Shown in pieces: positions 20,163 through 34,559 of a stretch of 64,000 nt of DNA. The notes under the pieces are model-generated. The model made no database searches. It saw only the letters and a list, made by a program, of their open reading frames with translations, and was not told the origin of the DNA. The translations under genes were made by a program, and so were the position numbers. The DNA is from Branchiostoma floridae (lineage: Eukaryota; Chordata; Leptocardii; Amphioxiformes; Branchiostomatidae). The stretch covers positions 12,333,106-12,397,105 of the forward strand of contig NC_049997.1 in assembly GCF_000003815.2 (NCBI RefSeq), read 5' to 3'. Each line of letters opens with the position of its first letter. The first letter of the stretch is position 1.

Positions 20163-20258
20163 CCAATGGCAAGGTCTGATTTGGGCAAGAGAACCAATCA
20201 GACGTCAGAGTGGCGTCCAATTGAAATCTGCGGACATCTAATTAGCGGGTCTTATAAA
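20163..20258 (+). promoter_or_regulatory. H3 promoter
   Basis: CCAAT at 20163-20167, 20193-20197 and 20217-20221, a CRE-like GACGTCAG at 20201-20208 and TATAAA at 20253-20258, about 65 bp upstream of the H3 ATG. The layout is that of a strong S-phase promoter with NF-Y and CREB/ATF-type sites. Confidence 0.82.
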
Positions 20259-20310
20259 TTCACACTCCGCCGTGCGCCGACTACTTTCATTGTCTTGCAC
20301 TTGAGCGTAG

Positions 20311-20733
<423 letters not shown>

Positions 20734-20761
20734 GGAGGATCAGAACAAGATCGACAACCCC

Positions 20762-20777
20762 GGCCCTTTTCAGGGCC
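20762..20777 (+). promoter_or_regulatory. histone 3' stem-loop of H3
   Basis: GGCCCTTTTCAGGGCC; the downstream AGAAAGA resembles the sea urchin-type CAAGAAAGA element. Confidence 0.93.
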
Positions 20778-21450
<673 letters not shown>

Positions 21451-21474
21451 ACCTACGGCACAAGCTATAACCCC

Positions 21475-21490
21475 GGCCTTTTTCAAGGCC
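21475..21490 (+). promoter_or_regulatory. stem-loop of truncated H2B
   Basis: GGCCTTTTTCAAGGCC, intact although the gene is not. Confidence 0.9.
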
Positions 21491-23581
<2,091 letters not shown>

Positions 23582-24202
23582 ATGTCGGGTTCATTTGCAC
23601 GTCTATCGGAGACTTGTCACGCCAGCATGTCCGCCGCAGCATCGTCCCCCAAGAAAGCCAGCAAGCCCAAGAAGGCTCCTGCGGCTCACCCGCCCACCAC
23701 CGCCATGATCACGGCGGCTGTGGAATCACTCAAGGACCGCACGGGTTCTTCGGTGCCGGCCATCAAGAAGTACATCGCCGCCAACTACAAGTTCGACGTG
23801 GACAAGAAGTCTCACTTCATCAAGCGGGCCCTGAAAGCCTTGGTGGAGAAGGATACCCTGGTCCAGGTGAAAGGAACAGGGGCGTCGGGATCCTTCAAAA
23901 TCAACGTGGCAGCCAAGAAGGCCGCCGAGAAGGCCGCCAAGAAGACTACCAAGAAGCCGGTCAAGAAACCCGTGGCCAAGAAGGCCGCCAAACCCAAGAC
24001 CACCAAGCCTAAAAAGCCCAAGGCTAAGAAGGCTACCACCCCCAAGAAGTCTACCAAGAAGCCAGCGGCCAAGAAGTCTACCAAGAAGACTCCGGCAAAG
24101 AAACCTGCTGCCAAGAAAGCTGCCACCAAAAAGACCCCGGTAAAGAAGGCCGCCAAGAAGACGGCGCCCGCCAAGAAGGCGACCAAGCCCAAGAAGAAGT
24201 AG
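23582..24202 (+). CDS. linker histone H1, second copy
   Basis: Same protein as at 18985-19605 (206 residues from the first Met; preferred start 23627 gives 191). Globular domain and Lys/Ala/Pro tail are intact. It sits downstream of the frameshifted H4 and is the last complete gene before the assembly gap. Confidence 0.93.
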   Translation: MSGSFARLSETCHASMSAAASSPKKASKPKKAPAAHPPTTAMITAAVESLKDRTGSSVPAIKKYIAANYKFDVDKKSHFIKRALKALVEKDTLVQVKGTGASGSFKINVAAKKAAEKAAKKTTKKPVKKPVAKKAAKPKTTKPKKPKAKKATTPKKSTKKPAAKKSTKKTPAKKPAAKKAATKKTPVKKAAKKTAPAKKATKPKKK

Positions 24203-24233
24203 AGACCTGACCGTCACATTTTCTGCAAACCCC

Positions 24234-24249
24234 GGCCCTTTTCAGGGCC
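24234..24249 (+). promoter_or_regulatory. stem-loop of second H1
   Basis: GGCCCTTTTCAGGGCC followed by CAAAAGAACT. Confidence 0.92.
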
Positions 24250-24611
24250 ACCCACATCCTCTCAAAAGAACTATGTCAATCACGTCTCAAAGTTATACTT
24301 TTTCCACACGAATACACGCTATCCCGCCAAATAATTGATAATGAACGAAATATAAGATACAATGTAAGATCCTCCCTCCCACACACATACACACATACAC
24401 GGACGATGGTGAGGGAAGACCTTTATTGTAGATACATACAACAACCAGACGACAAATGACACATTAGATACGTGAAATGTATTAAATATCTACAAAAACT
24501 AACGAATGAATGAACACACGCGCACACGCTATCAGAATATTGTTACAGAAGACGTCGCCGATATTGACGATATTCATTTATCAACCCAAAACTTGACTGT
24601 GCAGAAATGTG
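24250..24611. other. H1-H3 spacer, left half
   Basis: Matches 19653-20011 and stops at GCAGAAATGTG, immediately before the gap. Its missing continuation resumes without loss at 28264. Confidence 0.88.
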
Positions 24612-24711
24612 NNNNNNNNNNNNNNNNNNNNNNNNNNNNNNNNNNNNNNNNNNNNNNNNNNNNNNNNNNNNNNNNNNNNNNNNNNNNNNNNNNNNNNNNN
24701 NNNNNNNNNNN
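24612..24711. other. assembly gap (100 N)
   Basis: Exactly 100 N, the conventional size for a gap of unknown length. Confidence 0.98.
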
Positions 24712-25716
24712 TTTTGTACCTTTCGAAAGTGCTCCCAGAAAGTTTTCCTTGTAAAAAATTTGTGTTTCTCAGAATCCAAAAGCAGAAAATCCACTTTATC
24801 AATTTCCAGTCTTTTCTTGAATAGTTTTTGTACAAAAAGTGGGATATTTGTTTTCTTACAAGAAAATTGAAGATGAAAGAGAATCGATCTTCATACGTAC
24901 AGATATTGCCCCAAACTACTGTATGCAGTAGTTAAATATTGATCATACTTGTGATGATTGAAGACCGAGAATTCTTTCCCATGGCAAGCAATTTTTCACA
25001 GAAAAGAACATAGTCAAAAATTATGAAACTCACACCACAAAGTAGTCTATTCCCCAACTTTTGCAACGGTAACGTTAATGTAAAATTGCAGTTAATCATA
25101 CAAGAGCCGAGTGTAATTTCGATATCTGATATTAGTACCCTCGCGACCAGGTTAAAATGATCCTGTATAAGTCACGGATTGGTTAAAAATGATTTTCCTC
25201 AGATGAGAATTTATCTGTAAGGCACGGGAGATAGCGTAAGATGGGATTAGATTAGACACCTGAATGCGTCAGCGCATCTTCTTGCGTCGACGCACACGTC
25301 TGAGAAAGACGAAAAATCACGAGGATCTTCCGTTCGCACGTCAACTGCGCAGCGGGAAAGAAGCGAAGTTTTAATGAAAGTCTTGAATAAAAGATGCGTT
25401 TTTCCGAAGGTGGTTTTACTCACTGTCTGTGACGAGAAGACAGCCAATAAGCGTTTTCCGGCACCGAAGGGGAAGATTCATGCTTGACATTTGCAAGTTT
25501 CGCGTGACTATAACTTTGAAGCACTACTAGTAGTTTATTCATTTCGTTCTTGAAATGTTCCAAAAGATACCAATGCACCAATGTGCAAAAAAGAAGGAAT
25601 GAAGGATGTAAGAGATATAGTGTTCAAATGAATAAGCATTAAGATTGCTGAAAAGTGTTGTTTGCAGATAAAAAATATTGAAAACGATATAAGAAATGAA
25701 GGGCGAAAAGGATCAC

Positions 25717-25867
25717 TAACTCATTCACTCATCCACTCACTCATTCACTCATTCACTCACTCACTCACTCACTCACTCACTCAATCAATCAATCAATCAA
25801 ACTCACTCTCACTCACTCACTCAATCAATCTCACTCACTCTCACTCACTCGCTCGGTCACTCACACA

Positions 25868-25930
<63 letters not shown>

Positions 25931-26397
25931 TCTCACTCTAGATCTCACTCACTGTCACTCACTCACTTACTCATGCACTCACTCATTCACTCAATCACTC
26001 ACTCAATCACTCACTCACACACTCACACACTCACTCACCCACTCACTCACTCACTCACTCACTAACTCTCACACACTCACTCTCACTCATTCACTCTCAC
26101 TCATTTACTCTCTCACACACTCACACACACACACACACACGTACAATCACTCTCACTCATTTTGGATCTCACTCACTCACTCACTCACTCACTCACTCAC
26201 TCACACACACACACTCACTCTCACTCACTCACTCTCACTCATTTACTCACTCACACACTCACACACACACACACACGTACAGTCACTCTCACTCATTTTG
26301 GATCTCACTCACTCACTCACTCACTCACTCACTCACTTACTCACACACACACACTCACTCTCACTCACTCACTCTCACCCATTTACTCACTCACACA

Positions 26398-26430
<33 letters not shown>

Positions 26431-26525
26431 ACAGTCACTCTCACTCATTTTGGATCTCACTCACTCACTCACTCACTCACTCACTCACTCACTCACTCAC
26501 TCGCTCGCTCACTCACCCACTCCTC
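25717..26525. repeat. (ACTC)n/(CA)n microsatellite block with higher-order repeat
   Basis: Mostly CACT tetranucleotides with CA runs. The block CATTTTGGATCTC recurs at 26158, 26294 and 26446, each followed by ACTC repeats, then CA repeats and a GTACA(A/G)TCACTC word. The higher-order period is therefore about 136-152 bp. The long open frame across it (Leu-Thr-His-Ser repeats) is a product of the repeat, not a gene. Confidence 0.9.
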
Positions 26526-27300
26526 CCTATTTTCTGCATCATGCCACAGTTTTCACGATGACCGCAAACGCCATACATTTTCTGTAGCCAATTCTCATAC
26601 ATTTTCATCGATCACACAGAAGAAGCGTTTTTGGTCCCGCCTATAAGTGCTGACTCCGTTATTCCACACCAAGGCCCTTCCTTTAATCATAGCGTCTGCG
26701 GGCGCCATCTCTCAGGCGCCACCGCCATTGACTCAGTTTCAAACCCGGCAATTTCCACATCAAAAGCACGTTTCGCATTACAGACAATCTTCTGGAGAGG
26801 CCCCGACATTCCGAAGGAGATAGTGTCATCAATTTTGTCTTCGTCTTAGATTCAATCGACTCATCCTTCTTTCTTTGCGAAATTGAACTGCCAAGGCTAG
26901 AGAGCCCCAATTTTATCTGGGAAATTCTCTTTGATGTACTTTATTTATGAATGCCCTCAATCGAAACTAGGCTAGGGCAAGAGGTGGGGTGGTGAAAATT
27001 AAGTACTTTTTCTTTCTTTCTTATAACCTGCTTCAGTGACCAATAGCCACTGTACAAATTACATTTCCCTACCTTATCTACTTACATGTACGTACTATAG
27101 AAAAATTCATACTCATATTGCAGCGAGACAAACCTCACATCGAACAATATATATTTTTTTTGTTATTTTGCCGTAAGGCCATTAAAAAGTTCGCCCAAAA
27201 AAGTTGCCATTTTTTAAGCTTATTAGTCAGCAAGGTTGAACAGATGACAAAACACACATAGTATGGTTTATATACAGAACAGAAGGATTGATGTGTTCAA

Positions 27301-27441
27301 AATTCGTATTCAAGTCCCAGAGCTATCGTAGAGTGGAATTTGTTATCACCAAGCACAGTAGGGGCATCTTCTCTGGATAGTTTTAAAGAACGCTTGCAGA
27401 TAGATGTGCAAAAGTTAGGTGTGACGGGTCCTTCAGTGTAA
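27301..27441 (+). mobile_element. non-LTR retrotransposon (LINE) 3' end remnant
   Basis: One frame reads SSPRAIVEWNLLSPSTVGAS then SLDSFKERL and ends in a stop at 27439-27441. This is the typical C-terminal end of CR1/L2-like reverse transcriptase ORFs (PRxIxEWNxLPxxTVxAxSLxxFK). Upstream sequence loses the frame, so only the last 47 codons are recognisable. Confidence 0.72.
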
Positions 27442-28163
27442 TATAACCAGCAGCGAATTCATTTTTGTTCTTTCACATATTCTTCTTGGACTTTGTCTTT
27501 TGGAATCAGTATCCATTTTCCGATTTTTTTGGTCAATTTACGGTATATAGTATACATGTGATTTTTTATAGCTTTTTGGTACGATTGATAGTATGGTTGA
27601 AAACTTTTTTTTGTAAAAAAAATTGCAAAACTTTATATGTATCGTTTAGGACAATTGTTTTTATGTTCTCAAGTCATGAGTTGCCAAACCGGTAACCTAA
27701 TAGAGCAGAAATTACAGAACTTGTCAAATTTTTCTCAGCTGTTTTTCTTCTAATTTTCGTTCCACTCGAAGCATGCATGGGTAAATACTTTGTGGTGCCG
27801 TACTTAGAGATCATCCTCCTACGCAGGGACATCCAACAGCCAAACTGCCTGTCTGGATGTGCCCTGCTCTTTTAACCGTCACTCTTAGTTCCTGACCGCC
27901 CTGATATAAAAACATGAGTGAACAAGCGCTTCACCCAAGTATAAGCCATGCTGGTCACATATCTATCAACATCACCTTGCCGCTATCACACTAGCCTCTC
28001 TATTCTGTTCACGCACTCTACGGATGGCGAATTACTTCCAGTTTGATCACTCTCGTTAAGTGATGCAGTGTTCGTGACCATTATGCAAAATGCCGCCTTG
28101 GTGAAATTAGCATTCTGCTGAATCTTGTTGTTCTGATGGCGTAAACAACTTGCCCGCTACTTA

Positions 28164-28263
28164 NNNNNNNNNNNNNNNNNNNNNNNNNNNNNNNNNNNNN
28201 NNNNNNNNNNNNNNNNNNNNNNNNNNNNNNNNNNNNNNNNNNNNNNNNNNNNNNNNNNNNNNN
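28164..28263. other. assembly gap (100 N)
   Basis: Second 100-N gap; histone spacer restarts at 28264 with TCTCGTTTAAACTGC. Confidence 0.98.
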
Positions 28264-28981
<718 letters not shown>

Positions 28982-29009
28982 GGAGGATCAGAACAAGATC
29001 GACAACCCC

Positions 29010-29025
29010 GGCCCTTTTCAGGGCC
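29010..29025 (+). promoter_or_regulatory. stem-loop of second H3
   Basis: GGCCCTTTTCAGGGCC with AGAAAGA downstream. Confidence 0.92.
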
Positions 29026-29698
<673 letters not shown>

Positions 29699-29722
29699 AC
29701 CTACGGCACAAGCTATAACCCC

Positions 29723-29738
29723 GGCCTTTTTCAAGGCC
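29723..29738 (+). promoter_or_regulatory. stem-loop of truncated H2B, second instance
   Basis: GGCCTTTTTCAAGGCC. Confidence 0.9.
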
Positions 29739-30412
29739 ACCCACATCCTCACAAAAGAGCTATACCAGTCACGCTTTCCATGACCCAACACACGCACACA
29801 AATCACTAACCTGTGACCGCAGGTACTATTGCACCATTTCCGGTAAAATAACACACCAACTAGAAGTCACACCAACTACCCGTCTATACATCAACAGAAG
29901 GAAAACAAAGGAAGGATATCATTATGACGCAATAAATTTCGAACACAATTGCAATGACATATGTACGTCCCTTTTGACGTTCTTTAGAACAATGCCCGGA
30001 TCGCACGGCGTTGTCTTTCTCTGCAACGTAAACAGACAATGCCTCAGGTTTACGTGTAGCCAAACTTTTGGGTGCAATTTGGGTAGCTTTACTTTACTTT
30101 TGTCGATGAATCGAAATCCCCGATGGCGAACAAAGTATGATTTGGGTCATCAGGTCGCATTACACCAAAAGCGAACATAGAAGGCATGATTTGGGTCATC
30201 AGGTCACAAGGCCGTCTTACCATTTGCGCGGACTAATTCACCGTCTTCTCCCCAGCCGCAAAATTCAACACAACACAACAAACATCGCCATCCAAATTAA
30301 AACGGACATAGTCTTACAACATTTACAACAATTGCGCACTCCATCACATACAATCAACAATCTAGTACACCCCACAACAACACGAACTACTTCGTGCCCG
30401 AACTACATATGT
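29739..30412. other. H2B-H4 spacer, partial; right end of left array
   Basis: Matches 16927-17600 and stops at CTACATATGTC. Beyond this the sequence is unrelated, so this is the right breakpoint of the left array. Confidence 0.85.
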
Positions 30413-30751
30413 CCACGGGGGTCGGGGATGAATACTGTGTTCTGCGACCGATGGGTCAAATTGACTTTGCCAAAGGTGAGATTCTTAACCTTTGGGAAAG
30501 TTAGGGTTAGGGTATCGGTACGGAGTTTTCTTACGAGTGGAAATGATCGCTTGATTGTGCTCATCACTCAGTGTGGATGGGCTTGATTCTAAATGACAGG
30601 CATGATTTAGGGTAATGATTTTCAGGTTTATTCATCGTTACAATCTTTCCGAAATTGCAAATATCGTAACGTAATATGCATCTGTAAAAGTTAATACGCC
30701 TATTCGTCGAGAAACTCAATTCACAAAGTTGCTCACAGAAACACCCGAAAA

Positions 30752-30794
30752 TAACGCACGTTTTATCTTAATTATTAAGATAAAACGTGCGTTA
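30752..30794. repeat. perfect 21-bp inverted repeat with 1-nt centre
   Basis: Arms 30752-30772 and 30774-30794 are exact reverse complements around a single T. The left arm begins TAACGCACGTTTTATC. Confidence 0.92.
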
Positions 30795-31599
30795 ATACGT
30801 GTAGTTAGCTAGTCTATATTAAAGAGGCAATCATGGCTAGGGTTTACGGAAAAGGCTGGTCTGTCTACCTGGTCTGGCTACCAAAACTGTGGGGAGGAAT
30901 CCAAAGCCCTATAATATTACGCACTGTAATTTGACATCCCAAGGAAGTCAAATGAGTTTTTTCGCTTGCATTCTCATGGAACTTTCTCACACAAGGAGGG
31001 GGTCCAAAATCCGGTAACTTAACAACCAAGCAATCTTTGCACATTTTGAAGTGTCCCATGCAAACAAAGTAACGCAAAACCTATACAGACCTACAATATT
31101 CTATAGTTACTACTAACCAAACCACGCCTTCTTGTTTGAATATAGTGAGTTTCAAGGTGTACCTCTCACAGTGAAATCAACTTGATTACTTTTTCACCTT
31201 CGGCTTCCTTGATTCCCTTTCCAACCTTGTTTTTGACGACAGACATAACTTCATGTTTTTTTTTAGTTGGAAGGGAGCAATTCTCTTGAATTGGTTGACT
31301 AATTTCATTGTGTTAAACATGCATTTATAGGTGAGAGTAAAGATGGCGGTGTTTAGGTCCAATTATCCAACTACATGTACATTGTATGAAGGCAAAGACA
31401 CAGCGTACTCTATAGGTAGTTGTATTTCATTAGGAATTGTAATAAATGTTCTTCCAATCCGTAGTGTTGTCTTTTCACATTTTGTATTTTACAAAGAGTA
31501 ATTCAAGATTAGACCACAGCAAGTAGATGACATCCTCTGCAGACTGCAAAAATTTGTGTAACAGTGGTGTTCAAGGACTGCTTAACCGAACGGCTTAAG

Positions 31600-31672
31600 C
31601 CTTTTGGTCGAACGGTTGGTTTGCACATTCGATTTGTGATCTGCCAGCCCGGGTTCAATCCCAGGTGGCGGC
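31600..31672 (+). ncRNA. tRNA-like sequence, probably SINE-derived
   Basis: An A-box-like TGGTCGAACGG starts at 31605 and a perfect B box GGTTCAATCCC is at 31652-31662, with tRNA-like spacing. A CACA/TGTG stem around a seven-base loop (TTCGATT) resembles an anticodon arm. The two acceptor ends do not pair well and the T-stem has a mismatch, so a functional tRNA is unlikely. A pol III SINE head or tRNA pseudogene fits better. Confidence 0.42.
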
Positions 31673-32566
31673 ATGTTGTTTCTTTCTGTTCTACTCGCCC
31701 CTCTGGTTGTTTAATGTGCTAGGATTCCCTAAATATTATAACCTACAAAAATTAGACTTCACGGCATACTCGCAACATCAGTGGCATGATGGCATCAGAT
31801 ATTTGCTCCTTGAATGTTGGTATGGAATGGAATAGAATAGAGTTGCTTCATCTTATTACATAGAGAAGTGCCCCAAAATTGACTTTGACAGTTGAACTTC
31901 TACAACCCTGACTTGGGCTAATATTGCTTAGGTTGCCTTTAATCATGAGAAAGGCAGGTAAGCTTTTACCTGTACCTAGCAGCATAGTTGGCATCACTTT
32001 AACTAAAGGGGATAAAGATAAGAAAAATCTGTTTGTATCACTAGAAGTCTTTTAATTCCATCATTGATGTAACTGACAAGTTGAACAGCTCTGCAGAAAA
32101 CCCATCAGAAAAGTGGTTCACCTATACTACAAACATACAAACAGTTGGCACTGTATATAATGAAAGATTCCCTATTCATTATTGGATCATAAAATATTTC
32201 TGAACATATCTAGTCTTATCTAAATGCTTATTTTCTATGATTAATAAATAACACCCCATTTCCAGTAGAGGCTGCAACCAAATATGTGGCCGCTGAGTGA
32301 CCAAAGATTTGACAGATAATGCTGAACAAATTTTCATAGATAGCAAACAGCATTAGCATTAGATTCCAACTACAAATCAAAAGTAGTACAAATCCAACTT
32401 TACCTGCTGTACAGTCACCAAGTGATCACCATCTAGTGAAAAGAAACTCTTAACCCTTAAACTGTCAAGCCCGGATATGGCCGGCACACATATACATGCC
32501 CTATGATCAGCGGCTAATCCTGGCACTGATAGCATTTTATAGGGCTGAAACTCTGGCAGTTAAAGG

Positions 32567-33493
32567 CTCGTTCTCATTTAAATGTCGAAAATGCTGTCGC
32601 CTGTCTTTAAGACTTGATATAGAGCAAATCGCAGGCATCATAACTGTTTTATTTTTTATTTTTCCACAACCCCTGTAATGTTTTACAAAAGATGCATTAC
32701 AACATTCGTATTGGTTGATGTCTTGTAAGAAATTACAGCCACGAGTAGGATTCCAACCCCTAAAAAACGGCTGTCGCCTGAAAATACACAGAGAGTTCAA
32801 ACAGTAGCCAAAAATGTAGTAATGCAGTTCCCAGACTGAATGTTTGACAGGTGAAGCCAGGTAGCCGGGCCCTCTGACTGATTATGTCATGTCGCTCCCT
32901 TCACTGATTTTCGAGTCTATGTAACGTGATTTATGCCTGTCGCCAAATTCTGTAACAAACGTTACCACCTCTAGTTAGACAGTTGCGGCATTTTTGTTAG
33001 CCACGTTTAAAACAAGAAATTACCATTTTTGTGACGCTGTACAGTTTTTTTGCCTTTCTAAAGAAACAAGAAAGGGTTGTTGACTGTCATTTGTATCCCA
33101 CCTTGCTTAACAAAATGTTGTACAGAAATGACTGTAACAAGCGTTACCATTGTTCGATGCTGTCTAACCTTTTTCTTGACCTGGTGTAAAAAAAGCTGCC
33201 CACTTTTTAAATGTCCCTATTGACGTCCACTTATAGCTAAATGATGTAGTCAATAAGGCAAGTCCTTTCGAAGAAAACAGGGTAAAGTCTACTGTTGTAA
33301 CAAACGTTACCGGTAACGTTTGTTACCTGCCCTGTAATGCATTACCAATGGGACCGAAAATAATAAGTTGCCATTTTTTGGCTATGGTTAAAAGAGGGAT
33401 TTTCCTAAACAACCAGGTAGTTTTCGCCGAAAATAAAGCCGATTTATTTTTCGACCAAAAAAACGCCATTTTCGACATTTCAATGAGAACGAG
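32567..33493. mobile_element. hAT-like non-autonomous DNA transposon
   Basis: 27-bp terminal inverted repeats (32567-32593 and 33467-33493, 26 of 27 matching, starting CTCGTTCTCATT). Flanks are GTTAAAGG on the left and TTTAAAGG on the right, an 8-bp target duplication with one difference. The paralogous segment near 13866 has the uninterrupted GGCAGTTTAAGGG, a natural empty site. The 927-bp interior has no transposase frame. It contains three direct copies of TGTAACAA(A/G)CGTTACC. Confidence 0.8.
33297..33326. repeat. 30-bp perfect palindrome inside the hAT-like element
   Basis: GTAACAAACGTTACC followed directly by its reverse complement, no spacer. The half-site also occurs singly at 32951-32966 and, with one change, at 33133-33148. 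Confidence 0.92.
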
Positions 33494-33560
33494 TTTAAAG
33501 GGTTTTAAGAAAGAAGTACACTACTCTTTGACAACTCATTGTTGTCTTTATCAACCACAG

Positions 33561-33735
33561 AGATCCAAATGACTATTCCGGTGCAGCCCGCGTGCGTGAC
33601 TCTGCGGATTGGCCACGGTACAAGCCTTCATCTAAAGCCTACATGAAGCTTGACCTGACATCATCCTCTGACGCTGACATCAGGGGAGACCGGATGAAGT
33701 TTTGGACTGAGGTCATGGGGGAGGACAAAAATTAA
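33561..33735 (+). pseudogene. orphan copy of esterase last exon
   Basis: Preceded by the same TATCAACCACAG acceptor as exon 10 of the esterase. The reading frame is open and similar (DPNDYSGAARVRDSADWPRY) up to MKFW, then a short deletion and a new stop after GEDKN at 33733-33735. The hydrophobic C-terminal tail of the full gene is therefore lost. No other esterase exons are found in 30413-33560, so it cannot stand alone. It could serve as an alternative distal last exon only if splicing spanned the histone array, which is unlikely. Confidence 0.82.
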
Positions 33736-34210
33736 AGTACAAGTGGAGTTGTCCAACTGTCATGGAGCACTTGGAGTTTTGCTATTCCCTTGGCTTACAT
33801 TCTATGCAACATTTAAAGGAAGGATAAGCTACTTACAGAAAATGAAAGCTTGAGACAAGACAGTTCAAAGAAACAATGTACCTTTGTACAGTTTTCAACA
33901 ATCAGAATAACGTTACACATGCTGTAGAAAAAAGAATAAGAGAAAGAAGAGGTATAAATATATATATTAAAGCAGAAAAAAGAAACTGACTAGGCGAGGT
34001 CTAAGAGATAATAAAAAATAATTGGCTTAAACGTGTTTCACACAGAACGTTTTAATCATTAATAAGGATGTATTTAAGAACTACAAACATAATATTATAT
34101 ATAGCATAGATAACTGCTTCCAACCTTTCAATTTGCAGTAATTCACTGGTAATAGAAAGATAACTAGTTTCAAAAATAAAATCAATGTGACAGCAACCCC
34201 TTGTTAAACA

Positions 34211-34542
34211 ATAAAAGAAATTTGTGTGGTGTTTTTAGTCTTCCAGACTGTCGGACATACTTTCATCCAAGTCCCCTTGGTACAACATCTTCAAAGGTCA
34301 TGTGGAAGAGTTTTTGACTATTGTCCTTGAGTAATGTCCTTTAAAAGACAGACTAACCTGGGCTGGTCATAAGACAGCAACCACTTAAATTTGTGTGGTG
34401 TTTCTAGTCTTCCAGACTGTCCGACATACATTCATCCAAGTCCCCTTGGTAGAGCCCCTTCACTGCCCAATTGTGGGCTGTCTTTGAATACTGTTCTTCA
34501 TAAGACATATAAGACAGTGCTCGCATACTACACAAGGAAAGA
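34211..34542 (-). repeat. two tandem copies of the downstream gene's C-terminal tail
   Basis: Units at about 34227 and 34408 repeat the terminal coding tail (minus strand, DLDE..MSDSLED and stop) of the exon ending at 34560, with about 150-180 bp periodicity. With the four units at 14580-15126 and the gene's own tail this makes seven copies. Confidence 0.75.
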
Positions 34543-34559
34543 AAATGGTGCAGTGTTTT

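Larger units (their letters stand above)
24712..28163. other. non-histone contig lodged between two gaps inside a histone unit
   Basis: AT-rich, unrelated to histone sequence. It holds a large microsatellite block (25717-26525), a LINE tail remnant (27301-27441) and no other gene I can support. Flanking histone bases on either side abut exactly, so the contig is probably misplaced. Confidence 0.75.
30413..31716. other. unique sequence right of the array
   Basis: No gene recognised. Holds the perfect hairpin at 30752-30794 and a tRNA-like element near 31600-31670. Confidence 0.5.
31717..34210. repeat. segmental duplication, right copy
   Basis: Matches 13167-14560 in the same orientation, starting in esterase intron 9 and continuing through the last exon and 3' flank. 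It is longer than the left copy mainly because of the inserted element at 32567-33493. Exons 1-9 are absent here. Confidence 0.8.

Noticed and set aside
25717-26525. CRISPR-like array
   Set aside because: Repeat spacing is irregular, spacers are microsatellite, and the DNA is eukaryotic.
25662-26561. 299-codon open frame of Leu-Thr-His-Ser repeats
   Set aside because: Produced by the ACTC/CA microsatellite; no domain, no splice or promoter context.
30497-30515. TTAGGGTTAGGG as interstitial telomere repeat
   Set aside because: Only two units; expected by chance at this length.
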